Origin: [Clostridium] citroniae WAL-17108
Lineage (GTDB): Bacteria > Bacillota > Clostridia > Lachnospirales > Lachnospiraceae
Length of the DNA stretch: 64,000 nucleotides
Assembly (NCBI RefSeq): GCF_000233455.1
Contig: NZ_JH376420.1
Coordinates: 520,176-584,175 of the forward strand
Reading direction: 5' to 3'
Shown here: positions 26,736-35,618 of the stretch, piece by piece
Layout of the letters: the number at the start of each line of letters is the position of its first letter
How positions within the stretch are numbered: position 1 is the stretch's first letter
The notes under the pieces: generated by a model
Database searches by the model: none
The model's input: the letters and a program-made list of their open reading frames with translations, nothing else
What the model was told of the DNA's origin: nothing
Program-made: the position numbers and the translations under genes

Positions 26736-29700
26736 TTATTTCATGGTCTTTTCAACACCGAGCATTACTTTTTCACCGTTAATGCTCCACTCCTTGGCAT
26801 AACCTCCCATGCCTCCCAGGAAGATGGTATCGGCCATAACTTCCGCCTTTATCTCATCTGCATGGGCCTTTAAAAGCTCTGCGATCTTGTCATTGTCGTC
26901 CTGGTACACGGCGATATGGTCCATCACCTCAAAGCCTGCCTCCTTGCGCATGGTCTGTACCTTGCTGATGATCTCACGGACAAAGCCCTCCTCGATCAGC
27001 TCCGGTGTCAGATTGGTATCCAGCACAACGGTCACGTAGTTGTCTTCCTCCGTCACATACCCGTCCTTTTGGGACACATCGATCAGAAGGTCATCCTTGG
27101 TAAGGACCACTTCCTGTCCGTCAAAGTCAAAGGTCAGGGCGCCTTTTTCATTCAGTGTGTCCATGGCAGCGCTGCCGTCAATGTCTGTCAGGGTCTGGCG
27201 GATCCTGTTCAGCAGTTTGCCGTACTTGGGTCCCACGGTCTTAAGCTGCGGTTTAAATGTGTAGGAGGTAAATGCCCTCACATCATCAGAGAAGATCACC
27301 TGCTTTACATTCAGTTCATCTTCTATGATCTCCACATAGAACTTAGACAGCGCATGGTCGGCCTTTACATACATTTGACCAATGGGCTGACGGTTCTTTA
27401 TATTAGCCGTATTCCTTGCCGCACGGCCCATGACAACCGTCTTTAACACCTCGTCCATGTCCGCCTCCAGGCTGGCATCGATCCAGTCCTCCTTCACCTC
27501 CGGGAAATCACACAGGTGAATGCTCTCAGGCGCGTCTCCATCGATCTTTCTCACAATGTTCTGATAGATCTGCTCTGTCATAAACGGGATCATGGGAGCC
27601 GCTGCTTTGGCAGTTGTCACAAGGGCGGTATACAGTGTCATATAGGCATTGATCTTATCCTGCTCCATTCCCTTTGCCCAGAAACGCTCGCGGCTTCTGC
27701 GCACATACCAGTTGCTCATGTCATCCACAAACTCCTGGAGAGACCTTGCAGCCTCAGGGATCTGGTAGTTCATCAGGTTCTCATCCACGCATTTTACCAT
27801 GGAATTCATCTTGGACAGCAGCCATTTGTCCATGACCGGCAGCTTGTCGTACTCAAGGTTGTACTTGGTGGCGTCAAAATTGTCAATGTTGGCATAGAGC
27901 ACCCAGAATGCATAGGTGTTCCACAGAGTGCCCATAAATTTGCGCTGTCCCTCTGTCACAGCCTTATCCTGGTATCTCTTTGGAAGCCAGGGAGCGCTGC
28001 AGGTGTAGAAGAACCAACGGATCGCATCCGCGCCGTGGGCTGCCAGGGTATCAAAGGGATCCACCGCATTGCCCTTGGACTTGCTCATCTTCTGTCCGTT
28101 CTCATCCAGCACAAGACCCATAACAACTACATTTTCATAAGGCGCCTTGTTAAACAGCAGGGTGGATTCCGCCAGAAGGGAGTAGAACCATCCTCTTGTC
28201 TGGTCCACTGCCTCGGAGATAAACTGGGCCGGGAACTGGGACTCGAATAATTCCTTGTTCTCAAATGGATAATGATGCTGGGCAAATGGCATGGCTCCTG
28301 AGTCAAACCAGCAGTCGATCACCTCCGGCACACGCTTCATGGACTTGCCGCACTTGGGGCACCGGATGTTTACATTGTCAATGTAAGGACGGTGAAGCTC
28401 AATATCCTCCGGGCAGTTGTCGGACATGCTCTTTAACTCTTCAATGCTGCCAATGGAGTGCTGGTATCCGCACTGGCACTCCCAGATGTTAAGAGGCGTG
28501 CCCCAGTACCTGTTCCTGGAAATACCCCAGTCCTGGATGTTCTCCAGCCAGTCGCCGAAACGGCCCTTGCCAATGGAATCAGGCACCCAGTTGATCGTAT
28601 TATTGTTGCGGATCAGGTCGTCCTTTACCGCCGTCATCTTGATAAACCAGGATTCTCTCGCATAGTAGATCAGAGGAGTCCCGCATCTCCAGCAATGGGG
28701 ATAGCTGTGCTCAAATGCAGGAGCTGCCAGCAGAAGTCCCCTGGACTCCAGATCCTTTAACACCAAGGGATCCGCATCCTTTACAAAGGTTCCTGCAAAG
28801 GGTGTCTCAGCCGTCATATCGCCCTTGGCATCCACCAGCTGTACAAAGGGAAGGCCGTATTTGCGTCCCACATTGGCGTCATCTTCACCAAACGCAGGGG
28901 CAATGTGTACGATTCCCGTACCGTCTGTAAGGGTGACATAGGTATCGCACACCACATAGTATGCTTTCTTGTGCTGCTTCTCACACAGAGGCACCGAGCA
29001 GTCGTACAAAGGCTCATACTCCTTAAATTCCAGATCCTTGCCCTTGTAGGTTTCCAGCACTTCGTAATCCTCGCCCAACACCTGGGTTGCCAGGGCCTGG
29101 GCAATATAGTAGGTATAACCGTCACCTGTCTTAACCTTGACGTAATCCTCCACCGGATTCACGCACAGCGCCAGGTTGCTGGGAAGGGTCCACGGCGTGG
29201 TGGTCCATGCCAGGATATAGGCATCCTCCCCCTTTACCTTAAAGCGTGCAATGGCGGAGCGTTCCTTTACATCCTTATATCCCTGTGCCACCTCGTGGGA
29301 GGACAGAGGGGTGCCGCAGCGGGGACAGTAGGGAACCACCTTAAAGCCCTTGTACAAAAGGCCCTTGTCCCAGATCTGCTTTAATGCCCACCACTCGGAC
29401 TCGATAAAATTATTCTCATAGGTCACATAAGGGTCATCCATGTCGGCCCAGAAACCAACGGTGTTGGAGAAATCCTCCCACATGCCCTTGTATTTCCAGA
29501 CACTTTCCTTACACTGCTTAATAAAGGGCTCCAGTCCGTACTGCTCGATCTGGTCCTTGCCGTCCAGCCCCAGCTTCTTCTCCACTTCCAGCTCCACCGG
29601 AAGTCCATGGGTATCCCATCCCGCCTTGCGTGGCACCATATAGCCCTTCATAGCGCGGTATCTGGGGATCATATCCTTAATAACACGTGTTTCCACATGG

Positions 29701-29870
29701 CCGATATGAGGTTTGCCGTTGGCAGTTGGCGGCCCGTCATAAAACACGTAAGGCTTGCATCCCTCGCGCATCTGAATGCTCTTTTCAAAGATATGCTCAT
29801 CTTCCCAAAATTTTTCTACTTCTTTTTCCCTTTCCACAAACTTCAGGTCTGTGGAGACTTTGTCATACAT
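26736..29870 (-). CDS. ileS: isoleucyl-tRNA synthetase
   Basis: A 1,044-residue class I synthetase. It has HIGH at 55-58 (GKPHIGHVE), KMSKS near residue 600 (GQKMSKSKGNAVDPF), the CP1 editing domain between them, and a C-terminal anticodon-binding region. It attaches isoleucine to tRNA-Ile and clears valine. The sequence resembles the eukaryote-like IleS type common in clostridia, which often gives mupirocin tolerance; that is family knowledge, not shown here. GGAGG precedes the start. It is preceded by a T-box leader with an Ile specifier. Confidence 0.95.
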   Translation of the reverse strand: MYDKVSTDLKFVEREKEVEKFWEDEHIFEKSIQMREGCKPYVFYDGPPTANGKPHIGHVETRVIKDMIPRYRAMKGYMVPRKAGWDTHGLPVELEVEKKLGLDGKDQIEQYGLEPFIKQCKESVWKYKGMWEDFSNTVGFWADMDDPYVTYENNFIESEWWALKQIWDKGLLYKGFKVVPYCPRCGTPLSSHEVAQGYKDVKERSAIARFKVKGEDAYILAWTTTPWTLPSNLALCVNPVEDYVKVKTGDGYTYYIAQALATQVLGEDYEVLETYKGKDLEFKEYEPLYDCSVPLCEKQHKKAYYVVCDTYVTLTDGTGIVHIAPAFGEDDANVGRKYGLPFVQLVDAKGDMTAETPFAGTFVKDADPLVLKDLESRGLLLAAPAFEHSYPHCWRCGTPLIYYARESWFIKMTAVKDDLIRNNNTINWVPDSIGKGRFGDWLENIQDWGISRNRYWGTPLNIWECQCGYQHSIGSIEELKSMSDNCPEDIELHRPYIDNVNIRCPKCGKSMKRVPEVIDCWFDSGAMPFAQHHYPFENKELFESQFPAQFISEAVDQTRGWFYSLLAESTLLFNKAPYENVVVMGLVLDENGQKMSKSKGNAVDPFDTLAAHGADAIRWFFYTCSAPWLPKRYQDKAVTEGQRKFMGTLWNTYAFWVLYANIDNFDATKYNLEYDKLPVMDKWLLSKMNSMVKCVDENLMNYQIPEAARSLQEFVDDMSNWYVRRSRERFWAKGMEQDKINAYMTLYTALVTTAKAAAPMIPFMTEQIYQNIVRKIDGDAPESIHLCDFPEVKEDWIDASLEADMDEVLKTVVMGRAARNTANIKNRQPIGQMYVKADHALSKFYVEIIEDELNVKQVIFSDDVRAFTSYTFKPQLKTVGPKYGKLLNRIRQTLTDIDGSAAMDTLNEKGALTFDFDGQEVVLTKDDLLIDVSQKDGYVTEEDNYVTVVLDTNLTPELIEEGFVREIISKVQTMRKEAGFEVMDHIAVYQDDNDKIAELLKAHADEIKAEVMADTIFLGGMGGYAKEWSINGEKVMLGVEKTMK

Positions 29871-29976
29871 CTTTGTATTCCTCCGTTCCTAAATTGATCC
29901 ATTTGTTCTTTGATCCAGTGATTCCGGTATGTGTTATGATGACTGAGGTCCCATGGAAGTGATATACCCATAGAAC

Positions 29977-30008
29977 AAAAAAGCTCCCGTCCTTAACAGG
30001 ACGAAAGC
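29977..30008 (-). terminator. T-box regulated terminator
   Basis: An 11-bp stem with two G-U pairs joins 29983-29993 with 29998-30008 across the loop GTTA. Six T residues follow on the minus strand. It is mutually exclusive with the antiterminator containing AGGTGGTTAAACG. Confidence 0.85.
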
Positions 30009-30225
30009 CATAAAACTTCCTTCGTTTAACCACCTATTACTGCATACCATCATATGAGTTCCCTTAACGCAGGAAATGCGATCCGGCTTACCAAAGGGCG
30101 GGCGCCGCAAATATCTCGGCCGGACAGCTCCGGAGTGATCTTCAGTTCTGCGCTACTTGTACCGGGATCCCACCCTCCCCGGCTCTCTGAAACGTTCCTG
30201 CAGGCCTACTGTCTCCATCACAGCT
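29977..30225 (-). promoter_or_regulatory. T-box riboswitch (Ile specifier) of ileS
   Basis: Reading the minus strand, the leader has an AGTAG S-turn near 30206, an apical CAGAGAGCCGG...GGTGGG region, and then GAAGATCACTCCGGAG. The specifier triplet is ATC (30139-30137), an Ile codon. The antiterminator core AGGTGGTTAAACG lies at 30035-30023; its TGGT would pair with the ACCA end of tRNA-Ile. Uncharged tRNA-Ile should allow read-through into ileS. Confidence 0.88.
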
Positions 30226-30244
30226 TTTGTTATTTAACTTCTTT

Positions 30245-30273
30245 ATTATAATAATGGGCGTGAAAAATGTCAA
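30245..30273 (-). promoter_or_regulatory. consensus sigma-70-type promoter of the ileS leader
   Basis: A perfect TTGACA (30273-30268), a 17-bp spacer and a perfect TATAAT (30250-30245). It lies just upstream of the T-box leader, as expected for strong expression controlled by attenuation. Confidence 0.85.
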
Positions 30274-30374
30274 CTGAAACCGTATAACAAATAAAAATGT
30301 TATAAAACAGAAGTTTCCATCATATACTATAATATTCCCAATTCATATTTTAATCATACCGCGAGGTGCGAGTC

Positions 30375-30503
30375 ATGACGAATCAACTGCATTATCGGAT
30401 CATTTTTTCATCAATCCTGAAAAACGAACATTTTGATTTTAATTTCTCCAAAATCATATCAATAAACAGGCTGATTGATTCTTATCTAATTATCTATCTC
30501 TAA
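30375..30503 (+). CDS. possible small 42-residue protein at the edge of the AT-rich island
   Basis: An ATG at 30375 follows CGAGGTGCGAG, a fair ribosome site, and opens 42 codons (MTNQLHYRIIFSSILKNEHF...). Its stop overlaps the end of the convergent PIN-domain gene by a few bases. No family is recognised. It could be a truncated gene or chance. The surrounding 30274-30499 interval is AT-rich and otherwise shows no gene. Confidence 0.25.
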   Translation: MTNQLHYRIIFSSILKNEHFDFNFSKIISINRLIDSYLIIYL

Positions 30504-31240
30504 TGTTTAGCTTCAATAAGACTGGCTCCAATATGGTCACATATTGGTTTAAAATCTTTTTTATTAGTTGTGGCAACGTTACCATCTTCCAGCTCTAATG
30601 ATTCAATGGCAATAATACAATCTCCAAGGCTTTTACAAGCATTACCCTTAGGTATCTCATCCGAATCATTTAAACATTTTAATACTGGTAACATCTTTGC
30701 CGGAACATCTGCATGATTCTCCAGACCTCTCACAAGACTTTGATTCTTTTTCCAAAACGTTTCTATCCCGCATTGGTCATCTGTCTTTCGACACCTGATC
30801 CCATCTAATTGCATGCTCCCCTTTTCTGCTATTAAATTTGCTTTTGCCCTGGCACACTGGGTTTGATCCAATAATTCTTCATTGATACCATAATAGAAAC
30901 GAAATAAAAGCTTTTCAGGATAAATTTCCAAATATTCCTTAATCAAATCAAAATCTTTATCAAACTCCCTGGACAGGTCATTCACCAGATATAACATCCT
31001 TGTCTTAGATCTGTTACTATATACATCTGCGATCTTTTGATATACTTCAGTCAAATTTTCTTCAATCTGCATGATACTATACAAAGTCACAAAATCATTT
31101 ATTACATTTGCTTTAAACTCACCTAAAACATAAGATGAACAATAGCAGTCATTTGCACGAAGAAAAGCTTCTATCTGCGCTTTTTCAACTGGTTTGAATA
31201 TCCTGTTTATCTGAATTGTTGTGTCCAATAATACATTCAT
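30500..31240 (-). CDS. PIN-domain-like protein of an AT-rich three-gene island
   Basis: A 246-residue protein with PIN-like acidic positions: D6 in NVLLDTT, E41 in YVLGEF, D207 in LGDCIIAIESLE and TTNKKDF at 225-230. PIN domains are Mg-dependent RNases, often toxins. It is longer than usual (about 130-150), because a helical insert of about 100 residues with Cys129, Cys150 and Cys157 separates the halves. Its ribosome site overlaps the stop of the preceding gene (3-bp gap). It is the third gene of a tightly packed operon whose base composition is far more AT-rich than the neighbours, which suggests horizontal transfer. Exact function unknown. Confidence 0.6.
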   Translation of the reverse strand: MNVLLDTTIQINRIFKPVEKAQIEAFLRANDCYCSSYVLGEFKANVINDFVTLYSIMQIEENLTEVYQKIADVYSNRSKTRMLYLVNDLSREFDKDFDLIKEYLEIYPEKLLFRFYYGINEELLDQTQCARAKANLIAEKGSMQLDGIRCRKTDDQCGIETFWKKNQSLVRGLENHADVPAKMLPVLKCLNDSDEIPKGNACKSLGDCIIAIESLELEDGNVATTNKKDFKPICDHIGASLIEAKH

Positions 31241-31243
31241 AAA

Positions 31244-31873
31244 TTACTCCCAGGCAGGAAAAACTTCTATCCCGCAATTGTATAACTCTTTATCATATTG
31301 ATAATACTGTTGTTTAGAGATATACCTGTCTTCACATTTTTTTACCATTCTAGTAATAACAGCGATCTGTTCTGCTGTAAATAGCCCCTTAGAATAATTC
31401 CTTTTAATTGCCTCATGCAGCAACAAAAGCAGCTGCCTTTTATAATTATCTTTTTCTTTTGGTATCACTTTTAATAAACTACGTACTTCACCAACAATTT
31501 TAGCTGCACATTGTACCTGGAAATGAATATCATCATTATCAATTAATTCCTCAACTACCTGCTTAAGCAAACCTGACTTTGATTCTAATTTATTTTCCTT
31601 GAGTTCTATATTCCAAAACATCGAACTCTTTAACAGGTCATTTTTAATCTGTTGGTTCATATTGAAGTCAGACATAGGCTGATTTTCAGGAATATACACA
31701 TATTTAGCTTTGTTTAATTTTGCAGCAATTTCATCCAAACCCAATTCCAAATTACTAATTCTGGTATCCTGTTCCTGTATTTTCAACTGCATAATTGTAT
31801 TATACAACTGATTCTGAAGACCAGAGTATTCCATATCAACTGATTCATCATATTTCAGCAATTTTTGCGGCAT
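31244..31873 (-). CDS. uncharacterised coiled-coil protein, middle gene of the AT-rich island
   Basis: A 209-residue protein of no family I recognise. GAAGGTGA precedes the ATG. Residues 20-60 look like a coiled coil (LQNQLYNTIMQLKIQEQDTR and following), and the rest is mostly helical with charged segments. The last part has KKCEDRYISKQQYYQYDKEL. It starts 11 bp after the stop of the preceding gene and ends 3 bp before the PIN-like gene, so the three are probably co-translated. It could be a partner or inhibitor of the PIN protein; that is only an inference from the layout. Confidence 0.55.
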   Translation of the reverse strand: MPQKLLKYDESVDMEYSGLQNQLYNTIMQLKIQEQDTRISNLELGLDEIAAKLNKAKYVYIPENQPMSDFNMNQQIKNDLLKSSMFWNIELKENKLESKSGLLKQVVEELIDNDDIHFQVQCAAKIVGEVRSLLKVIPKEKDNYKRQLLLLLHEAIKRNYSKGLFTAEQIAVITRMVKKCEDRYISKQQYYQYDKELYNCGIEVFPAWE

Positions 31874-31884
31874 GTAATCACCTT

Positions 31885-32550
31885 CTATAATTTTTCTTGT
31901 ATTCTTTTCAATTCATCAATCAGATATTCAAGATCATATTTATCACAAATAAATGATATTTCCTCCGAACGATTCGATGATATGATATTCATCAATTGTT
32001 TTGGTAAATTTATATCCACAAGTACATCATCTGTCTTTATTTTTATATTGGCATAGGCAACACTGCCGTCTTCATCTATAGTTCTATTAAAATCATAATC
32101 AATATCGGATAATTTATGGCTGATTGTGTTTTGTTTTAGAAAATATCTGTTTTTTTCTTTTTGACTGTATAATTTTTGGTACGCATACCTTCTCTTTTCC
32201 AACTTGAATTCACTAATACTTTTTATACTGTCCTCATCAACTTTTTCTTCTATTAAATATTTAATTAATCCCTTTTCAACTTCCAGTGGTTCATTATAAT
32301 TCTGCTCCAAAATGGTCAATATCTCCGATTTCAATATATCATTGTAATCCGTCCAGCTCAGTTCAGTATATTTCTCCTCATATTCTCTTTCCGTAAGTAA
32401 AAACTTGATCGTAATATCTCTCATAAATCCATATACAATTATTATTTTGTCTTCGTCTAATAATTCCTTCGTATAATCAATCGCAATTTTAAACAAATCT
32501 AGATCACTGTCAAATCTAAATCCCACCGGAAATTCATAATTTTTGCCCAT
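31885..32550 (-). CDS. uncharacterised protein, first gene of the AT-rich island
   Basis: The start at 32550 (MGKNYEFPVGFRFDSDLDLF) is supported by GAGGTGAGG; the upstream ATG at 32586 has no clear site. It is 221 residues, acidic, and belongs to no family I recognise. The N-terminal third looks alpha/beta. The middle is charged and helical (FKLEKRRYAYQKLYSQKEKN), and the C-terminus is acidic-helical (CDKYDLEYLIDELKRIQEKL). It heads the operon with the coiled-coil and PIN-like genes. No clear promoter was found in the AT-rich upstream region. Confidence 0.55.
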   Translation of the reverse strand: MGKNYEFPVGFRFDSDLDLFKIAIDYTKELLDEDKIIIVYGFMRDITIKFLLTEREYEEKYTELSWTDYNDILKSEILTILEQNYNEPLEVEKGLIKYLIEEKVDEDSIKSISEFKLEKRRYAYQKLYSQKEKNRYFLKQNTISHKLSDIDYDFNRTIDEDGSVAYANIKIKTDDVLVDINLPKQLMNIISSNRSEEISFICDKYDLEYLIDELKRIQEKL

Positions 32551-32850
32551 AATCCTCACCTCACATTGGTTGAACAGATACTCCATTAACTCGATTATAA
32601 AACATTCTTTAATATACGTCTAGATTAATCTTTTTACATTCCGCCAAAACCATTCTCATCCTCTCTTCTCTATTATAACAGAAATTAATTTTTGTTCATA
32701 ATTTTTTTACTCATTCGTTTATCCTGATTCCACATAATTCATAAGGGGATCCGGTATAGTTTTTACCGTACTGCAAAAACTAAAACCAGGCGCGCATATG
32801 GGTGAAATAATCATCCCGCGGTGCTAAAATGCAATACAGGAGGTAACGTC

Positions 32851-33051
32851 ATGGCAAAAGCAGGTATGAGAAGGCCTGATCCTTATGATCCCAAAAATCA
32901 CGGCACGGAAAATCACCAGAACATGCATCACCCGGAAAACAAACAGGCCCAGGTTCCTGAGATACAGGGTGCGGCTAAAAACGGGAACGCCAAGGCCGGC
33001 CCGATCAATGCCCCCAACTGGGCCAGGGAGGATTACAAAACCGGAAACTGA
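32851..33051 (+). CDS. small hydrophilic protein of unknown function
   Basis: A 66-residue protein with an excellent ribosome site (CAGGAGGTAACGTC before the ATG) and a perfect terminator directly after it. This makes it a real stand-alone gene. It is rich in Pro, Asn, His and Lys with no hydrophobic segment (MAKAGMRRPDPYDPKNHGTE), and is probably disordered. I do not recognise a family. It resembles small basic proteins seen in related gut clostridia, but that is an impression only. Confidence 0.65.
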   Translation: MAKAGMRRPDPYDPKNHGTENHQNMHHPENKQAQVPEIQGAAKNGNAKAGPINAPNWAREDYKTGN

Positions 33052-33057
33052 TCTGAG

Positions 33058-33087
33058 AGCAGGGAGATCCATTCCCTGCTTTTATTT
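33058..33087 (+). terminator. terminator of the small hydrophilic protein gene
   Basis: AGCAGGGA (33058-33065) pairs perfectly with TCCCTGCT (33073-33080) across a 7-base loop, followed by TTTATTTT. Confidence 0.85.
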
Positions 33088-33116
33088 TATAGATTGTTAA
33101 GAATTTAACATTTCAT

Positions 33117-33144
33117 TTGCCTTTTGTAAAATTTGTGCTATACT
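33117..33144 (+). promoter_or_regulatory. promoter of pncB
   Basis: TTGCCT (33117-33122), a 16-bp spacer and TATACT (33139-33144), about 90 bp before the pncB start. Confidence 0.55.
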
Positions 33145-33234
33145 ACTAACCAACATACAAGCGCAGCCGCCAAAATCCAGCCGGACCGCACCAAATGCGG
33201 ACAGCTCCCGGCCACGCACCAGGGAGGAACCTAT

Positions 33235-34692
33235 ATGGAACAGAGAAATCTTACATTACTTACAGACCTGTATGAGCTGACTATGATGCAGGGCTATTTT
33301 AAGGAAAAGGACGCCAACGAGACCGTTATCTTTGACATGTTCTACCGTACCAATCCCCATGGCAACGGGTTTGCCATCTGTGCAGGCCTTGAGCAGGTGA
33401 TCGAATATATCCGAGACCTGCATTTTGATGAAAGCGATATCGCTTATCTGGGCAGCCTGGGGATCTTTGAGGAGGACTTCCTGGACTATCTGAGGGACTT
33501 CCGTTTTACAGGTGATATTTACGCCATTCCCGAGGGGACCATCATCTTCCCAAGAGAACCCCTTGTAAAAGTCATTGCCCCCATCATGCAGGCACAGCTG
33601 GTGGAGACAGCCCTTCTTAATATCATCAACCACCAGAGCCTGATCGCCACCAAGACGGAACGGATCGTATACGCTGCCAAGGGAGACGGGGTCATGGAGT
33701 TCGGCCTGCGCCGCGCCCAGGGGCCTGACGCAGGAACCTACGGCGCCAGGGCGGCCATGATCGCAGGGTGTATCGGCACCTCCAACGTGCTCTGCGGCAA
33801 GATGTTCGATGTTCCTGTAAAAGGCACCCATGCCCACAGCTGGATCATGAGTTTCCCGGACGAACTCACGGCCTTCCGCACCTACGCGAAGCTGTATCCA
33901 ACCGCCTGCATCCTTCTGGTGGACACCTACGACACCTTAAACTCCGGCGTCCCAAATGCGATCAAGGTATTTAGGGAAATGCGCCAGGCCGGTATCCCCC
34001 TGACTTTTTACGGCATACGCCTGGACAGCGGCGATCTCGCCTACCTTTCCAAAAAGGCCAAAAAAATGCTGGATAATGCCGGCTTCCCGGACGCGGTGAT
34101 CTCCGCCTCCAACGACCTGGACGAGAACCTGATCAACTCCCTGAAGATGCAGGGCGCCACCATCAACTCCTGGGGTGTGGGCACCAACCTGATCACGGCA
34201 AAGGACTGCCCCTCCTTCGGCGGTGTATACAAACTGGCGGCAGTAAAGGACAAGGCCACCGGCCAGTTTATTCCCAAGATCAAGCTTTCGGAAAATGCAG
34301 AAAAGATCACCAATCCGGGCAATAAAACCATCCAGCGCATTTACGACAAGGCCACGGGCAAGATCATAGCCGATCTGATCTGCCTGGTCGGCGAAGAGTT
34401 TAACACAGGCAACTCCCTCCTTCTCTTTGACCCCATTGAGACCTGGAAAAAGACCATGCTGGCACCGGATTCCTATACGCTCAGGGAACTGCTGGTCCCT
34501 GTGTTCCTGGAGGGCAAATGCGTCTATGATTCACCCAAGGTAATGGACATCCAGGCCTACTGCAGACGGGAGCTGGAAACCCTGTGGGATGAGTCCAAAC
34601 GTCTGATCAATCCTCACGAAGTCCATGTGGACCTGTCCAATGAGCTGTGGCACATAAAAAACCAGCTGCTGGATTCCTACCACAGGAACTGA
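33235..34692 (+). CDS. pncB: nicotinate phosphoribosyltransferase
   Basis: The start at 33235 has GGGAGGAAC upstream; the longer frame to 33133 has no ribosome site. The protein is 485 residues beginning MEQRNLTLLTDLYELTMMQG, the standard PncB start. EFGLRRAQGPDAG and KGTHAHSWIMSF are conserved active-site stretches. It converts nicotinate and PRPP to nicotinate mononucleotide in NAD salvage. A sirtuin-like gene lies convergently downstream across a shared terminator; sirtuins release nicotinamide from NAD, so the pairing may not be accidental. Confidence 0.93.
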   Translation: MEQRNLTLLTDLYELTMMQGYFKEKDANETVIFDMFYRTNPHGNGFAICAGLEQVIEYIRDLHFDESDIAYLGSLGIFEEDFLDYLRDFRFTGDIYAIPEGTIIFPREPLVKVIAPIMQAQLVETALLNIINHQSLIATKTERIVYAAKGDGVMEFGLRRAQGPDAGTYGARAAMIAGCIGTSNVLCGKMFDVPVKGTHAHSWIMSFPDELTAFRTYAKLYPTACILLVDTYDTLNSGVPNAIKVFREMRQAGIPLTFYGIRLDSGDLAYLSKKAKKMLDNAGFPDAVISASNDLDENLINSLKMQGATINSWGVGTNLITAKDCPSFGGVYKLAAVKDKATGQFIPKIKLSENAEKITNPGNKTIQRIYDKATGKIIADLICLVGEEFNTGNSLLLFDPIETWKKTMLAPDSYTLRELLVPVFLEGKCVYDSPKVMDIQAYCRRELETLWDESKRLINPHEVHVDLSNELWHIKNQLLDSYHRN

Positions 34693-34710
34693 GACAGCGC
34701 AACGAACAGC

Positions 34711-34748
34711 AAAGCCGCAGGCCAATTGATTTACTGGCCTGCGGCTTT
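34711..34748. terminator. bidirectional terminator between pncB and the sirtuin-like gene
   Basis: A 14-bp perfect stem pairs 34711-34724 with 34735-34748 across a 10-base loop. A T-rich or A-rich end is present on both sides, so it can end both convergent genes. Confidence 0.85.
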
Positions 34749-34783
34749 GTTCCTGTCCGGATTTGATTTTCAGCTTTTATCTT

Positions 34784-35527
34784 TTATTCTTCCTCCACCA
34801 GCAGAGGCAGTATATTCTGGGGAAGGTCATAGACCACCATGTCGGCTTTCTCATCCAGGGGCCTGGGCGCCCTGTGGATGATGATCATCTTCTTTCCCTG
34901 AAAATACCGTATGTAATGACTGTACACCTCGGATCGGAGGGATGTTCCCAGTACCAGAAGCACCTCGGCCCTGGATATCTCCTCCGCGGTCCGGCTCATC
35001 AGCCCGCTGTCCACCATCTCCCCGTAAAGGAAGGTGCCCGGGCGTATGATGTGCCCGCAGTCCTCACAAAGGGGAATGTGTTTTGAATTCTTCATGTATT
35101 CCATGGAATATTTTTTGCCGCAATGGGTACATGTGTTATCATAGATCCCTCCGTGGAGGTAGATCACATTTTCCACTCCGGCCGCCTTTGGAAGATCAAA
35201 AATACTGGTGGTCACAACACACTGAAGCCTGCCCTGCCGTTCCATCTCGGCCATGGCTTCCACTGACGGTGTCATGCTGGGAACCTTTTCCAGGATCTCC
35301 TTTTTATAAAAATCATAAAAGATTTCCGGCCTCCTGGAAAAACAGGATATGTGGAACAATTCCTCCGGGGACTCGCCATACGTTTGTTCAATCTCGTATG
35401 CCCTCCCCTCCTCCTTCAGTCCCAGTATGCCGCCCTCTTCCATCATACCGGACCCACAGACAGCCACCGTATAACTGCTGTCAGCCAATGTCTGTTTCAG
35501 GAGTTTCAATGTCTCTTTACCTATCAT
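34784..35527 (-). CDS. divergent Sir2-family (sirtuin-like) protein
   Basis: A 247-residue protein with the sirtuin layout. The catalytic-type His125 is in IYLHGG, zinc cysteines are C133, C136, C154 and C157, and the usual RPxxxxYGE follows the zinc module (RPGTFLYGE). Two NAD-site motifs are altered. The first reads VCGSGMMEEGG in place of GAGISxxSGIPDFR, and TTSIF (106-110) stands where TQNID is expected. The Asn and Asp needed for NAD chemistry are therefore missing. It may be inactive as a deacylase or act on another substrate. GGGGGGAG precedes the start. Confidence 0.75.
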   Translation of the reverse strand: MIGKETLKLLKQTLADSSYTVAVCGSGMMEEGGILGLKEEGRAYEIEQTYGESPEELFHISCFSRRPEIFYDFYKKEILEKVPSMTPSVEAMAEMERQGRLQCVVTTSIFDLPKAAGVENVIYLHGGIYDNTCTHCGKKYSMEYMKNSKHIPLCEDCGHIIRPGTFLYGEMVDSGLMSRTAEEISRAEVLLVLGTSLRSEVYSHYIRYFQGKKMIIIHRAPRPLDEKADMVVYDLPQNILPLLVEEE

Positions 35528-35618
35528 ACAAATGCTCCCCCCTCTATCATTTTCTGACCTTATTATACCCTATTATCCTGCTGTCCGCCACCATATTTTT
35601 GGGGAAAGCAGACCCGCA

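Noticed and set aside
30160-30180. GAGGGTGGGATCC as the T-box antiterminator core
   Set aside because: It precedes the specifier and belongs to the stem I apical region; the real core AGGTGGTTAAACG lies just before the terminator.
32587-32850. Attachment sites flanking the AT-rich island
   Set aside because: No matching direct repeats, integrase or tRNA edge could be found at either boundary.
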